Shown here piece by piece: positions 1 through 6,749 of a stretch of 8,430 nt of DNA. The stretch is from Moorella sp. UBA4076 (GTDB taxonomy: Bacteria > Bacillota > DSM-521 > Neomoorellales > Neomoorellaceae): the NCBI GenBank assembly GCA_002383405.1, contig DFYS01000093.1:1-8430 (forward strand), read 5' to 3'. Numbering within the stretch: position 1 is the first letter of the stretch; each line of letters opens with the position of its first letter. Below the pieces are notes generated by a model. It worked only from the letters and a program-made list of their open reading frames with translations. It made no database searches and was not told the origin of the DNA. Position numbers and translations under genes: made by a program.

Positions 1-104
1 TCCGGGAACCTGCCTCACCCCTCCCCAGTAACAACATTTTCATAGTTCGTGGCGGCGGCGTGCCACCTTGAATGGCTCCTCCGTAAATAGCGTCCTGCGG
101 GCTT
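1..104 (-). other. Gap downstream of mraY, probable leader of the next gene
   Basis: No complete gene lies here. On the minus strand there is a purine-rich stretch (plus-strand positions 13-26, read as GGGGAGGGGTGAGG) resembling the ribosome binding site of mraY, so the next gene probably starts at or just beyond the window edge. murD is the usual gene after mraY in this cluster, but none of its protein is visible. A second Shine-Dalgarno-like GGAGGAG lies near 76-82 and is followed only by a short GTG frame that closes after eight codons. A small hairpin (GTGGC 49-53 with GCCAC 62-66) lacks a T-tract and is not a convincing terminator. An open frame beginning ATGAAAATG at about 43 runs off the window and cannot be assigned. 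Confidence 0.4.
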
Positions 105-1073
105 TTAAAGCGTTAAGATATAGAGGCCGGCCGCGGCCAGGGCTATCGCCAGGGCCCAAAAAAAGAGCACGACCCTGGTTTCCGGCCAGCCCGACAGTTC
201 AAAGTGGTGGTGGAGGGGGCTCATGCGAAAAAGGCGCCGGCCGGTAAGGCGAAAGGAAATTACCTGCAGGATCACCGAAAGGGTTTCGATGACGTAAACC
301 CCGCCGATGACCGGCAGCACCAGCTCCGTCCGGGTCATAATGGCCAGGAAGCCAATGGCGGCTCCCAGAGCCAGAGAGCCGGTATCACCCATAAAAACCT
401 TCGCTGGATAGAAATTATACGCCAAAAAACCGAGACATCCTCCCGCCAGGGCCATAGCAAATATTGCCATCTCCCGCTCGCCCGCAGCCAGCGCTATCAG
501 AGCATAGGCCAGGGCCACCCACAGGGTAATGCCGGCTGCCAGGCCGTCGAGGCCGTCGGTGAGGTTGACGGCGTTGGAGGTCGCCACCAGCAGCAGTGCC
601 GCCAGCAGCGGGTAAGACCACCCCAGCTCCAGGGTCATCCCGCTGCAGGGTATCTGAATATTACTACCCCGGCCCAGCCAGAGCATAGCCGCCACTCCGG
701 CCACCAGGCCGAGAAGCAGCTGACCGCCCAGCTTCTGACGGGCATACAGGCCCAGGGGACGATGCAAAACCACTTTTAAACCGTCGTCGGCCAGGCCGAT
801 AAGGGCAAAACCCCAGGTCAGGATAAGGGCGGAAAGCATTACCGGCGCCCGCGGAGCCATTACCAGGGCGGCAATGGTAAGGCTGCTCAAAAACAGGATC
901 CCACCCATGGTTGGCGTACCGCTTTTCGCCAGATGACGGCGGGGGCCGTCGCTACGAATAGCCTGGCCGGCCTTAAACCGCCGCAGTATCTTGATGACCA
1001 GGGGGCCCAGAAGAACAGTAATCCCTGCTGCCAGGCCCAGCGATAACAGCGCTTCAGTCATGGCCGCCCCCAT
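105..1073 (-). CDS. mraY: Phospho-N-acetylmuramoyl-pentapeptide-transferase (MraY)
   Basis: Integral membrane enzyme that transfers phospho-MurNAc-pentapeptide from UDP to undecaprenyl phosphate, making lipid I, the first membrane step of peptidoglycan synthesis. The 322-residue product has the normal family length and many hydrophobic segments. Visible family motifs are KSGTPTMGG near residues 50-58, the GLADD aspartate pair at 96-97, NAVNLTDGLDG near 167-177, NFYPAKVFMGDTGS near 220-233 and the SPLHHHFE histidine cluster with H288-H290. The start chosen is ATG at 1073, preceded by AGGGG and GTGAGG at good spacing and lying 4 nt past the murF stop. ATG at 1061 (318 residues) is an alternative. 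The frame stays open upstream to 1127, but that part overlaps the end of murF and looks spurious. It is probably translated as part of the murE-murF-mraY unit. Confidence 0.97.
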   Translation of the reverse strand: MGAAMTEALLSLGLAAGITVLLGPLVIKILRRFKAGQAIRSDGPRRHLAKSGTPTMGGILFLSSLTIAALVMAPRAPVMLSALILTWGFALIGLADDGLKVVLHRPLGLYARQKLGGQLLLGLVAGVAAMLWLGRGSNIQIPCSGMTLELGWSYPLLAALLLVATSNAVNLTDGLDGLAAGITLWVALAYALIALAAGEREMAIFAMALAGGCLGFLAYNFYPAKVFMGDTGSLALGAAIGFLAIMTRTELVLPVIGGVYVIETLSVILQVISFRLTGRRLFRMSPLHHHFELSGWPETRVVLFFWALAIALAAAGLYILTL

Positions 1074-1077
1074 TACC

Positions 1078-2496
1078 TCACCCCTGTTCCTGCAGCGTAC
1101 TGGCACCGGCAAGGCTTTCCCATTCACTCAGGACATTTTCGATACCCGCCCGCCGCGAACCTTTAAAGAGGACCACATCCCCGGCTCCCAGGTCGAGCAG
1201 GCAGCGCGCCGCCTCCCGATAGCCGGTGCAGGTACAGACCTGTCCCGCCGGCATGCCGGCAGCCACCGCGCCGGCGGCAATTTCCTCCCCCAGGGCGCCC
1301 ACGGTTACCAGGCGGTAGAGACTCAATCGCGCAGCCTGCCGCCCCACCTGCCGGTGCAGCTCTGCTTCCATCTCGCCCAGCTCCAGCATCGCCCCCAGGA
1401 CGGCCACCCGGCGGCCCGGCAAACTGGTCAGGGCTTCCAGGGCGGCCCGCATCGATTCCGGATTGGCGTTATAAGCATCATTAAACACCAGACAGCCCCG
1501 CGGGCCCGGGCGCAGCTCCTGGCGCAGGTGCTCAGCAGGCCAGTCGGCCAGGCTGCGGGCCATGGCTCCAGGGTCGAGACCCAGGGTATAACCCACCGCC
1601 AGGGCGGCTAGAGCATCTTCAACATTATGCCGCCCCGGCAGCGGTATCTGCACCCGGACTTCCCGGCCCGGCAAAAGGGCGGTAAAGGCCGTCCCCTTAA
1701 GACCCATCGCGGTGATTGCCCGCGCGCCAACCTCCCCCCGGCCGCCGGCGCTGAAGAAGATCACCCGGCAGGGACAGCCGGCGGCCAGCCGGCGGCACCA
1801 TTCATTATCCCCGTTTAGAACCGCCGCGCCATCGGGGGGCAGGGCCGCCAGCAGTTCCCCTTTCGCCGCGGCGATAGCGGCTACCGAGCCCAGGCGTTCC
1901 AGGTGGGTGCTGCCGATGGTGGTGATCACGCCGATGGTCGGCCGGGCGATAGCCGCCAGTGCGGCGATTTCGCCCGCGCCGCGCATGGCCATTTCTACGA
2001 CAGCCGCCTGGTGGCCGGCGTCCAGGCGCAGGAGGGTCAGGGGCAGGCCGATTTCGTTGTTGAAATTCCCCGGCGTTTTCAGGAGTTTCATCGAAGGACT
2101 CAAAACAGCCGCTATCAGGTTTTTCGTCGTCGTTTTGCCGCTGGAACCGGTAACACCGATCAGCGGGCCCTGCAAAACCTGCCGGCGGTGATGCGCAGCC
2201 AACCTCTGCAAGGCCTGGAGGGTATCATCCACCTGGATTAAAACCTGATCAGGGCGCCGCCCGGCAACCTGTCCCCCGGCAAATTTGGTGCCGATGATCA
2301 CCGCTGCACCGCCGGCCAGGGCGGCGGCGATAAAATCGTGACCGTCAAAACGTTCTCCCGGCAGGGCGATAAAAGCCATGCCCGGTTTCAGTGCGCGGCT
2401 GTCGGTACTGACTCCCTGGACCATGGCGGCCGCATCGCCGGCCACCAGGCGGCCGCCGGTAACGGCGGCAATTACTGCTGCCGTAGCTCTCAGCAT
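1078..2496 (-). CDS. murF: UDP-N-acetylmuramoyl-tripeptide--D-alanyl-D-alanine ligase (MurF)
   Basis: Cytoplasmic ATP-dependent ligase that adds D-Ala-D-Ala to UDP-MurNAc-tripeptide, completing the pentapeptide precursor used by MraY. The 472-residue product matches family length. The N-terminal UDP-substrate domain includes STDSRALKPGMAFIAL near 30-45. The ATP-binding loop GVTGSSGKTTTKN is at 114-126, followed by GNFNNEIGLPLTLL (143-156), VVEMAMRGAGEI (166-177), the GRHNVEDALAAL segment (288-299), and the C-terminal FNDAYNANPESM (338-349) and LFKGSRRAGIENV. The DAYNANP signature separates MurF from MurC, MurD and MurE. The ATG start at 2496 overlaps the murE stop by 7 nt and has GGAGGAG five bases upstream, so translational coupling with murE is likely. 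A slight oddity is TTIGSTHLE (192-200), where many homologues have asparagine in place of the second threonine. Confidence 0.96.
   Translation of the reverse strand: MLRATAAVIAAVTGGRLVAGDAAAMVQGVSTDSRALKPGMAFIALPGERFDGHDFIAAALAGGAAVIIGTKFAGGQVAGRRPDQVLIQVDDTLQALQRLAAHHRRQVLQGPLIGVTGSSGKTTTKNLIAAVLSPSMKLLKTPGNFNNEIGLPLTLLRLDAGHQAAVVEMAMRGAGEIAALAAIARPTIGVITTIGSTHLERLGSVAAIAAAKGELLAALPPDGAAVLNGDNEWCRRLAAGCPCRVIFFSAGGRGEVGARAITAMGLKGTAFTALLPGREVRVQIPLPGRHNVEDALAALAVGYTLGLDPGAMARSLADWPAEHLRQELRPGPRGCLVFNDAYNANPESMRAALEALTSLPGRRVAVLGAMLELGEMEAELHRQVGRQAARLSLYRLVTVGALGEEIAAGAVAAGMPAGQVCTCTGYREAARCLLDLGAGDVVLFKGSRRAGIENVLSEWESLAGASTLQEQG
1081..1085 (-). promoter_or_regulatory. mraY ribosome binding site
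   Basis: The minus strand reads AGGGG, then TGAGGTA, then ATG at 1073, a 7-nt spacer. The site lies inside the last codons of murF. It favours the ATG at 1073 over the in-frame ATG at 1061 and over the longer open frame. Confidence 0.6.
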
Positions 2497-4007
2497 GCCG
2501 GCTCCTCCCCCCTGTAGCCGAGGGCTGCCAGCTCTTCGCGGGCTACCTGGCGGTCGTCAAAGGGTATGGTCTTATCCTTCAGGATTTGATAGTTTTCATG
2601 CCCTTTACCGGCGATAACCACCATGTCGCCCGGCTGGGCCAGGGTAAAAGCGGCGGCAATGGCCCGCCGCCGGTCAGCCTCTACCTGGTAATGGGCGCCG
2701 GGGACTGCGCGCACCCCGGCTAGAATGGCGGCGATAATGGCTTCCGGTTCTTCACTGCGGGGGTTGTCGGAGGTAACAATACTGTAATCGCTTAATTCCG
2801 CGGCGGCCCGGCCCATCAACGGCCGCTTGCCGCGGTCGCGGTCGCCGCCGCAGCCAAAAACAACCAGCAGCCTTCCCCTGGTAACCTGGCGGGCGGCGCG
2901 CAGGACATTCTCCAGGCCATCCGGAGTATGAGCATAATCGACCACCACGGTGAAGGGCTGGCCCTGGTTGATCGGCTCCAGGCGCCCGGGTACCCCTCTA
3001 ACGCCGGCCAGGGCGGCGGCAGCGACGCCGGGATCGATGCCCTCCTGCAGGGCAACCGTAAAGGCCGCCAGGGCATTATAGACGTTGTAGTGCCCGGTAA
3101 GGGCGAGTCCCAGCCTGGTCGCACCCCCCGGCCAGGTAACCGTACAGGTAAAACCGCCGGCTTCTAAATGGATATCGCCGGCGCGCACCTGGACCCCTTC
3201 GTTGCATCCGTAAGTGATCACCGGCACAGGGGTCAGGGCCGCCAGGCGGTGGCTCCAGGGATCATCGCCGTTTATGACCGCATATTTCGGCCCGTTTTTG
3301 ACACCCTGACCAAGCTCCTGGAACAGTCGGGCTTTGCCGTGGAAATAGTCCTCCATGTCGCGGTGGAAATCGAGGTGATCCTGGGTCAGGTTGGTAAAAA
3401 CGGCGCCGTCAAACTCAGCCCCTGCCACCCGGTGCAGGGCCAGAGCATGGGAAGACACCTCCATCACCGCTCCCCACGCTCCCAGGTTGACCAGCCGGTC
3501 CAGGAGAACCTGCAGGTCCAGGGCCTCCGGCGTGGTGTGGACGGCCGGCAGAATCTGGTCTCCCAGGCGGTTGCCGATCGTACCCAGCAGGCCGGCCGGC
3601 CGGCCGGCGGCTTCCAGTACAGCCTGGATGAGATGGGTGGTTGTTGTCTTGCCGTTGGTGCCTGTTACCCCGATCAGGCGCAGCCGCCGGCTGGGATAAC
3701 CGTAAAAGCGGGCGGCGAGTAACCCCAGGGCGCGGCGGGTGTTATCCACCTGGACCCAGGCCACCGGCGGTATACGGCCGGCCCCGGCGACCGCCGTTAG
3801 AGGCTCTTCCAGGGCTACGGCCACCGCGCCGCGGGCGACGGCATCGCCGATAAAAAGGTGGCCGTCGGTCTTAAAGCCCCTGATGGCTACAAAAAGAAAA
3901 CCCGGTTCCACCCGGCGGGAATCATATTGCAGTCCCGCCAGGGAAACCTGCTGGTTACCACCGCTATCTTTCACATTTAAGCCCGCTGCCAATTCGGCCA
4001 GAGTCAA
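2490..4007 (-). CDS. murE: UDP-N-acetylmuramoyl-L-alanyl-D-glutamate--2,6-diaminopimelate ligase (MurE)
   Basis: Cytoplasmic ligase adding the third stem-peptide residue to UDP-MurNAc-L-Ala-D-Glu. The DNPR motif at residues 414-417 is the known specificity signature for meso-diaminopimelate rather than lysine, so A1-gamma type peptidoglycan is expected. Other visible elements are the YDSRRVEPGFLFVAI substrate-domain motif (28-42), the P-loop GVTGTNGKTTTTH (113-125), HTTPEALDLQ (157-166), EVSSHAL (183-189), TNLTQDHLDFH (205-215), the likely carbamylated lysine K225 in YFHGKARLF, GHYNVYNALAA (305-315), VVVDYAHTPDGLENVL (354-369) and GKGHENYQ near 467-474. Length is 505 residues, normal for the family. 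The start is a TTG at 4007, supported by GGAGGT eight bases upstream; no ATG fits as well. It opens the compact murE-murF-mraY block after a long gap. Confidence 0.97.
   Translation of the reverse strand: MTLAELAAGLNVKDSGGNQQVSLAGLQYDSRRVEPGFLFVAIRGFKTDGHLFIGDAVARGAVAVALEEPLTAVAGAGRIPPVAWVQVDNTRRALGLLAARFYGYPSRRLRLIGVTGTNGKTTTTHLIQAVLEAAGRPAGLLGTIGNRLGDQILPAVHTTPEALDLQVLLDRLVNLGAWGAVMEVSSHALALHRVAGAEFDGAVFTNLTQDHLDFHRDMEDYFHGKARLFQELGQGVKNGPKYAVINGDDPWSHRLAALTPVPVITYGCNEGVQVRAGDIHLEAGGFTCTVTWPGGATRLGLALTGHYNVYNALAAFTVALQEGIDPGVAAAALAGVRGVPGRLEPINQGQPFTVVVDYAHTPDGLENVLRAARQVTRGRLLVVFGCGGDRDRGKRPLMGRAAAELSDYSIVTSDNPRSEEPEAIIAAILAGVRAVPGAHYQVEADRRRAIAAAFTLAQPGDMVVIAGKGHENYQILKDKTIPFDDRQVAREELAALGYRGEEPAC
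2502..2508 (-). promoter_or_regulatory. murF ribosome binding site
   Basis: The minus strand reads GGAGGAG, five bases before the murF ATG at 2496. The site lies within the final codons of murE, so ribosomes finishing murE would be placed to re-initiate on murF. Confidence 0.65.
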
Positions 4008-4015
4008 GGCCTGGT

Positions 4016-4021
4016 ACCTCC
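4016..4021 (-). promoter_or_regulatory. murE ribosome binding site (supports a TTG start)
   Basis: The minus strand reads GGAGGT, eight bases before TTG at 4007. This near-perfect Shine-Dalgarno decides the non-ATG start of murE. It lies only five bases past the end of the heptamer array. Confidence 0.8.
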
Positions 4022-4026
4022 GTATA

Positions 4027-4068
4027 TGAGATGTGGGAAGTGGGAGGTGAGAGGTGAGAGGTCAGAGA
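4027..4068 (-). repeat. Heptanucleotide tandem array upstream of murE
   Basis: Six consecutive 7-bp units in perfect phase. On the plus strand most units fit TGRGARG or a one-base variant (for example TGAGAGG twice in a row, TGGGAAG, TGAGATG), with the last unit more diverged. On the transcribed sense it is a pyrimidine-rich run ending five bases before the murE Shine-Dalgarno. The same unit recurs upstream of spoVD and rsmH. Function is unknown; it could be slippage-prone junk, a spacer or a binding site. Confidence 0.8.
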
Positions 4069-4071
4069 CTT

Positions 4072-4170
4072 TCCAGCACTCAACCCCGGCTCATTAAACC
4101 CCCAAGCAGGCTATTACCGATGCTCAGGTTACGTATGAACAAGCCTTTATTGCTTGGTTTGAGTGCTGGA
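4072..4170 (-). repeat. 99-bp segment bounded by a perfect 12-bp inverted repeat
   Basis: TCCAGCACTCAA at 4072-4083 is the exact reverse complement of TTGAGTGCTGGA at 4159-4170. Just inside, CCAAGCA (4102-4108) pairs with TGCTTGG (4151-4157), extending the fold in nested fashion. The latter arm can instead form a local hairpin with CAAGC (4140-4144) through GCTTG (4152-4156), so two mutually exclusive structures are possible in the murE leader RNA. It could be a structured leader or a small degenerate mobile element; no flanking target duplication is evident. Confidence 0.5.
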
Positions 4171-4308
4171 CAGATTCAAGCCTGCCCGCTCACGTTTTCT
4201 CTCGTTCGCTGGTATCAGCCTGCCGCTATGAAAATCCTTTGTAAATGTCATGCGACAGGTTTTACCTATATTTTTACCACCGGATGGTAATTTAACCTGG
4301 TAATGGTT

Positions 4309-4331
4309 AGCCCGGCGCCGGGCGCCGGGCT
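4309..4331 (-). terminator. GC-rich hairpin directly after spoVD
   Basis: A perfect 9-bp stem (AGCCCGGCG 4309-4317 with CGCCGGGCT 4323-4331) and a 5-nt loop begin five bases after the spoVD stop codon. Position and stability suit an end of transcript or RNA 3' end stabiliser. No T-tract follows on the minus strand, so it is not a classical intrinsic terminator and read-through into murE is possible. Confidence 0.4.
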
Positions 4332-4336
4332 ATTAT

Positions 4337-6472
4337 CTAAGGTCCCAGTACTTCCCGGGAAGGTTCAAAGAATTTTACCTTAACCTTGCTGCCCGGGGTG
4401 ACGGTGGTCCCCGGCGCCGGTTCCAGGCTGGCGGCCTGGCCGGTACCTTCAGGCACCAGGCCTAAGTTATAGGCCTCCAGGACTGCGGCTGCATCAGTTA
4501 CCCGCAGGCCGCCGATATCCGGTACCTGCGGCCTGGCGGGATCCCCCTGGAGGTAGATGATGACATGGGTCCCCGCCGGTACAACCGCGCCCTCCCCGGG
4601 TACCTGAGCTATCACCTGCCCGCCGCTGCCTTCCGCTCGAACAGCCAGGCCCGCCTTCTCCAGTTCCGCCCGCGCCGCTGCCAGGTCCCGGCCGACGACG
4701 TTGGGCACGGTGACCGGTGCCGGGGGCTCTGCCTGCTCCTGCTGGCGGCTGTCATACTGGGGCGGTACCTTGAGATAATGAAGGGCATCGCTCGCCACCT
4801 GTTGAAAAATGGGCGCGGCCACTGTTCCCCCATAATAAGGATATCCCTGCGGCTCGTCAATGGTTACCAGTACCACCAGGCGCGGATCATTTACCGGTGC
4901 AAAACCGATAAAGGAAGCCACATACTTTCCTTCCATATAACCGCCGGGACCGGCCTTCTGGGCCGTACCCGTCTTACCCCCGACCCGGTAGCCGGGAATA
5001 TAGGCGCTGCGCCCCGTCCCCTCACTGACGACACTCTCCAGCATCTCCCCCAGGAGCCTGGCCGTTGCCGGCGCAATAACCCGGCGTACCACTTCGGGTT
5101 CGATTTTCTTGATCGCATCCCCCTTGTGATCCAGGATCTCCTTGACCAGGTGCGGCCGGATCAACTGGCCGCCGTTGGCCACCGCCGCTACCGCCGTGAC
5201 CAGCTGCAGGGGGGTAACGGCTATGCCCTGGCCGATGCCGATCGTGGCAATGTTGATGGGCTTGAGTTCATTTGCCGGTATCAGCAACCCCGTACCTTCA
5301 CCCGTTAAATCGATGCCGGTGGTTTGACCGAAACCGAAAGCACGGATATAATCGTAAAAAAGACCGGCTTCCTTCTCTTCCAGGCGCAGAGCTATCTGCA
5401 CAAAAACCGGGTTGCAGGAGTTTTTGACAGCCTCAACAAAGGTTTCGCTGCCGTGGCCGCCGGGCAGCCAGCAACCGATAGTGTCCGGCCCCACCTTGAT
5501 ATAGCCGGGATCGTAGAAACGGTCGTCCGGTTTTACCACCCCTTCTTCCAGGGCTGCCGCGGCGGTGATAATCTTGAAGGCCGACCCGGGCTCATAGGCG
5601 TCGCGCACCAGGGGATTGCCCCAAACGTCATTGGGGAATTTATCAAAGTTATTCGGGTCAAAAGCCGGCCGGCTGGCCATAGCCAGGATTTCCCCATTGC
5701 GGGGGTCCATAACAATAATATTGGCCTTGCGGGGGTTGGTAGGGCTGGCCACAATTTTGTCCAATTCGCGTTCGGCGATATACTGGATGGTCTGGTCAAT
5801 GGTAAGGACCAGGCTGTGGCCGTTGCGCGGCGGTATATAGCGGTGGGTCGCGCGGGGGATCTCATGCCCGAGGGCATCGAATTCGATGACAATTTTGCCG
5901 GCTTCCCCGGCCAGTTCCCCGTCGTACATGGCTTCCAGGCCCTCCAGACCCTGGTTGTCGATGCCGGCGAAACCCAGGATATGAGCCGCCAGGGGGCCGT
6001 TGGGATAGTAGCGCTTGCTCTCCGGTACTACCTCAATCCCCGGTAGTTTCGCTTCCTTGATTACTTCCTTCACTTGCTGGGCTTTGGCAAACTCCACCTG
6101 GCGCTCAATAAATTCAAAACCGGTGTTACGGGTAATCTGCGCCAGGATTTTATCCGCCGGCAGGCCTAAGATCGCTCCCAGTTTGGCCGCTATTTCTTCC
6201 GCCCGGCCTGAATCCCTGATCTCCGGCGGGAAAGCGCCGATATAATCGGTGGCCACGCTAATGGCCAGTTCATGGCGGTTACGGTCGTAGATAATCCCCC
6301 GCTGGGCTGCCACCGGCATGATATTGAGACGGTTATCCACAGCTTTTTGTTGCAAATCCCCACCGCGGACGAATTGCAGCCAGGCCAGCCGTAAAAGGAC
6401 TGTCACCAGGCCCAGTGCTAAAATAAAAAAAACAAATACCATCCGCTTACGCATATTGATACCGGTTTGCAT
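4337..6472 (-). CDS. spoVD: Class B penicillin-binding protein, SpoVD/FtsI type, with two PASTA domains
   Basis: Membrane-anchored peptidoglycan transpeptidase for septal or spore-cortex wall synthesis. Counting from ATG 6472 (711 residues): a short cytoplasmic tail, one membrane segment near 11-32, a PBP dimerisation domain to about 210, and a transpeptidase domain to about 570. All three catalytic motifs are intact: SAFK with S297 and K300, SCN at 352-354, and KTG at 500-502. Two PASTA repeats follow, near 585-643 (starting VTVPNVVG) and 648-703 (starting PQVPDIGG). The start is supported by AAGGGG eight bases upstream; GTG at 6481 and ATG at 6454 are alternatives. It lies between ftsL and murE, where Bacillus has both pbpB and spoVD. 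Only one such gene is here, so whether it serves division, sporulation or both cannot be told. Confidence 0.93.
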   Translation of the reverse strand: MQTGINMRKRMVFVFFILALGLVTVLLRLAWLQFVRGGDLQQKAVDNRLNIMPVAAQRGIIYDRNRHELAISVATDYIGAFPPEIRDSGRAEEIAAKLGAILGLPADKILAQITRNTGFEFIERQVEFAKAQQVKEVIKEAKLPGIEVVPESKRYYPNGPLAAHILGFAGIDNQGLEGLEAMYDGELAGEAGKIVIEFDALGHEIPRATHRYIPPRNGHSLVLTIDQTIQYIAERELDKIVASPTNPRKANIIVMDPRNGEILAMASRPAFDPNNFDKFPNDVWGNPLVRDAYEPGSAFKIITAAAALEEGVVKPDDRFYDPGYIKVGPDTIGCWLPGGHGSETFVEAVKNSCNPVFVQIALRLEEKEAGLFYDYIRAFGFGQTTGIDLTGEGTGLLIPANELKPINIATIGIGQGIAVTPLQLVTAVAAVANGGQLIRPHLVKEILDHKGDAIKKIEPEVVRRVIAPATARLLGEMLESVVSEGTGRSAYIPGYRVGGKTGTAQKAGPGGYMEGKYVASFIGFAPVNDPRLVVLVTIDEPQGYPYYGGTVAAPIFQQVASDALHYLKVPPQYDSRQQEQAEPPAPVTVPNVVGRDLAAARAELEKAGLAVRAEGSGGQVIAQVPGEGAVVPAGTHVIIYLQGDPARPQVPDIGGLRVTDAAAVLEAYNLGLVPEGTGQAASLEPAPGTTVTPGSKVKVKFFEPSREVLGP

Positions 6473-6480
6473 CCCCTTCA

Positions 6481-6486
6481 CCCCTT
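6481..6486 (-). promoter_or_regulatory. spoVD ribosome binding site
   Basis: The minus strand reads AAGGGG, eight bases before ATG 6472. It is too close to the upstream in-frame GTG at 6481 to serve it, so it favours the ATG. Confidence 0.55.
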
Positions 6487-6502
6487 GCCGGTAACCCTGA
6501 GA

Positions 6503-6537
6503 ATAGAAGCGTGAAGTAAGAGGTGAGATGTGAGATT
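6503..6537 (-). repeat. Heptanucleotide tandem array upstream of spoVD
   Basis: Five 7-bp units in phase, two of them close to the consensus seen near murE (TGAGATG, TGAGATT on the plus strand) and the others more diverged (TAAGAGG, CGTGAAG, ATAGAAG). It ends about 30 bases before the spoVD start and has the same orientation relative to transcription as the other arrays. It looks like an older, decayed copy. Confidence 0.65.
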
Positions 6538-6597
6538 TCTATACTGCCACTTCCATCTTGTGCTGATGGCACGCCAGCGGCATGGGCTTTTTACTTT

Positions 6598-6741
6598 GTA
6601 ACTGCTCAGGCCACCGCTATTCGCGAGCCGCAATAACGCTGGCTTCCCTGCCTGCTATCATGGGCACGAACCCGGCCGGCCATCGGGCAGGATTCGCGGG
6701 TTTTTGTTGTCATCTTGACCGCCATCAGGCTGCGCAGTTAC
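6598..6741 (-). repeat. 144-bp segment bounded by a 12-bp imperfect inverted repeat
   Basis: GTAACTGCTCAG (6598-6609) is complementary to CTGCGCAGTTAC (6730-6741) with one mismatch. The direct repeat CTTTTTA lies just outside both ends (6587-6593 and 6746-6752), the right copy overlapping the ftsL stop codon. Terminal inverted repeats with a short flanking duplication resemble a miniature inverted-repeat element, although four bases separate each direct repeat from its arm. A structured RNA in the ftsL-spoVD gap is the alternative. No coding frame, tRNA or known riboswitch motif is recognisable inside. Confidence 0.35.
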
Positions 6742-6749
6742 TTTGCTTT

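Larger units (their letters stand above)
4022..4336 (-). other. spoVD-murE intergenic region
   Basis: This gap of about 315 bp holds no convincing gene. In the direction of transcription it contains a GC-rich hairpin just after the spoVD stop (4309-4331), a weak 6-bp hairpin (TTACCA 4274-4279 with TGGTAA 4285-4290), a direct repeat AGCCTGCC(C)GCT (4179-4190 and 4217-4227), a 12-bp inverted repeat bounding 4072-4170, the heptamer array, and then the murE ribosome binding site. I could not identify a promoter matching the vegetative consensus. A 51-codon plus-strand frame from ATG 4135 to 4290 has no recognisable protein character. Confidence 0.6.

Noticed and set aside
204..779. Long plus-strand open frame opposite mraY
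   Set aside because: It lies entirely antisense to mraY, whose conserved motifs are certain. The predicted protein is glutamine-, glycine- and histidine-rich with no recognisable domain, as expected from the antisense of a GC-rich gene.
991..1611. Plus-strand open frame of 206 codons opposite murF
   Set aside because: Antisense to murF with no ribosome binding site logic or domain; composition is typical of a high-GC shadow frame. The same applies to the shorter frames at 1712-2191 and 1903-2241.
3168..3722. Plus-strand open frame of 184 codons opposite murE
   Set aside because: Antisense to the central domain of murE and without any recognised motif.
4027..4068. CRISPR array interpretation of the repeats
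   Set aside because: The units are contiguous 7-mers with no spacers, far too short for CRISPR repeats, and no cas gene is present.
4246..4257. TGTCATGCGACA as an operator-like palindrome
   Set aside because: Only the four-base ends are complementary and the centre is not symmetric; no known regulator site can be assigned.
4135..4290. Small plus-strand ORF of 51 codons in the spoVD-murE gap
   Set aside because: It has an ATG with a weak AGG nearby, but no recognised family; it runs through the inverted repeat and ends within a small hairpin. Too little evidence to call a gene.
4565..6046. Two large plus-strand frames (4565-5308 and 5324-6046) opposite spoVD
   Set aside because: They mirror the transpeptidase and PASTA coding sequence; no domain or start signal supports them.
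6664..6712. Possible tRNA or terminator on either strand in the ftsL-spoVD gap
   Set aside because: A GGGTTCG string looks like part of a T-arm but its flanks do not pair and no acceptor stem or anticodon arm is present. The plus-strand ACCCG/CGGGTTTTT pairing is only five base pairs around a large loop.
6714..6743. Plus-strand TTGACC with TACTTT as a promoter
   Set aside because: The -10 match is poor, the spacing is 18, and there is no plus-strand gene for it to serve.
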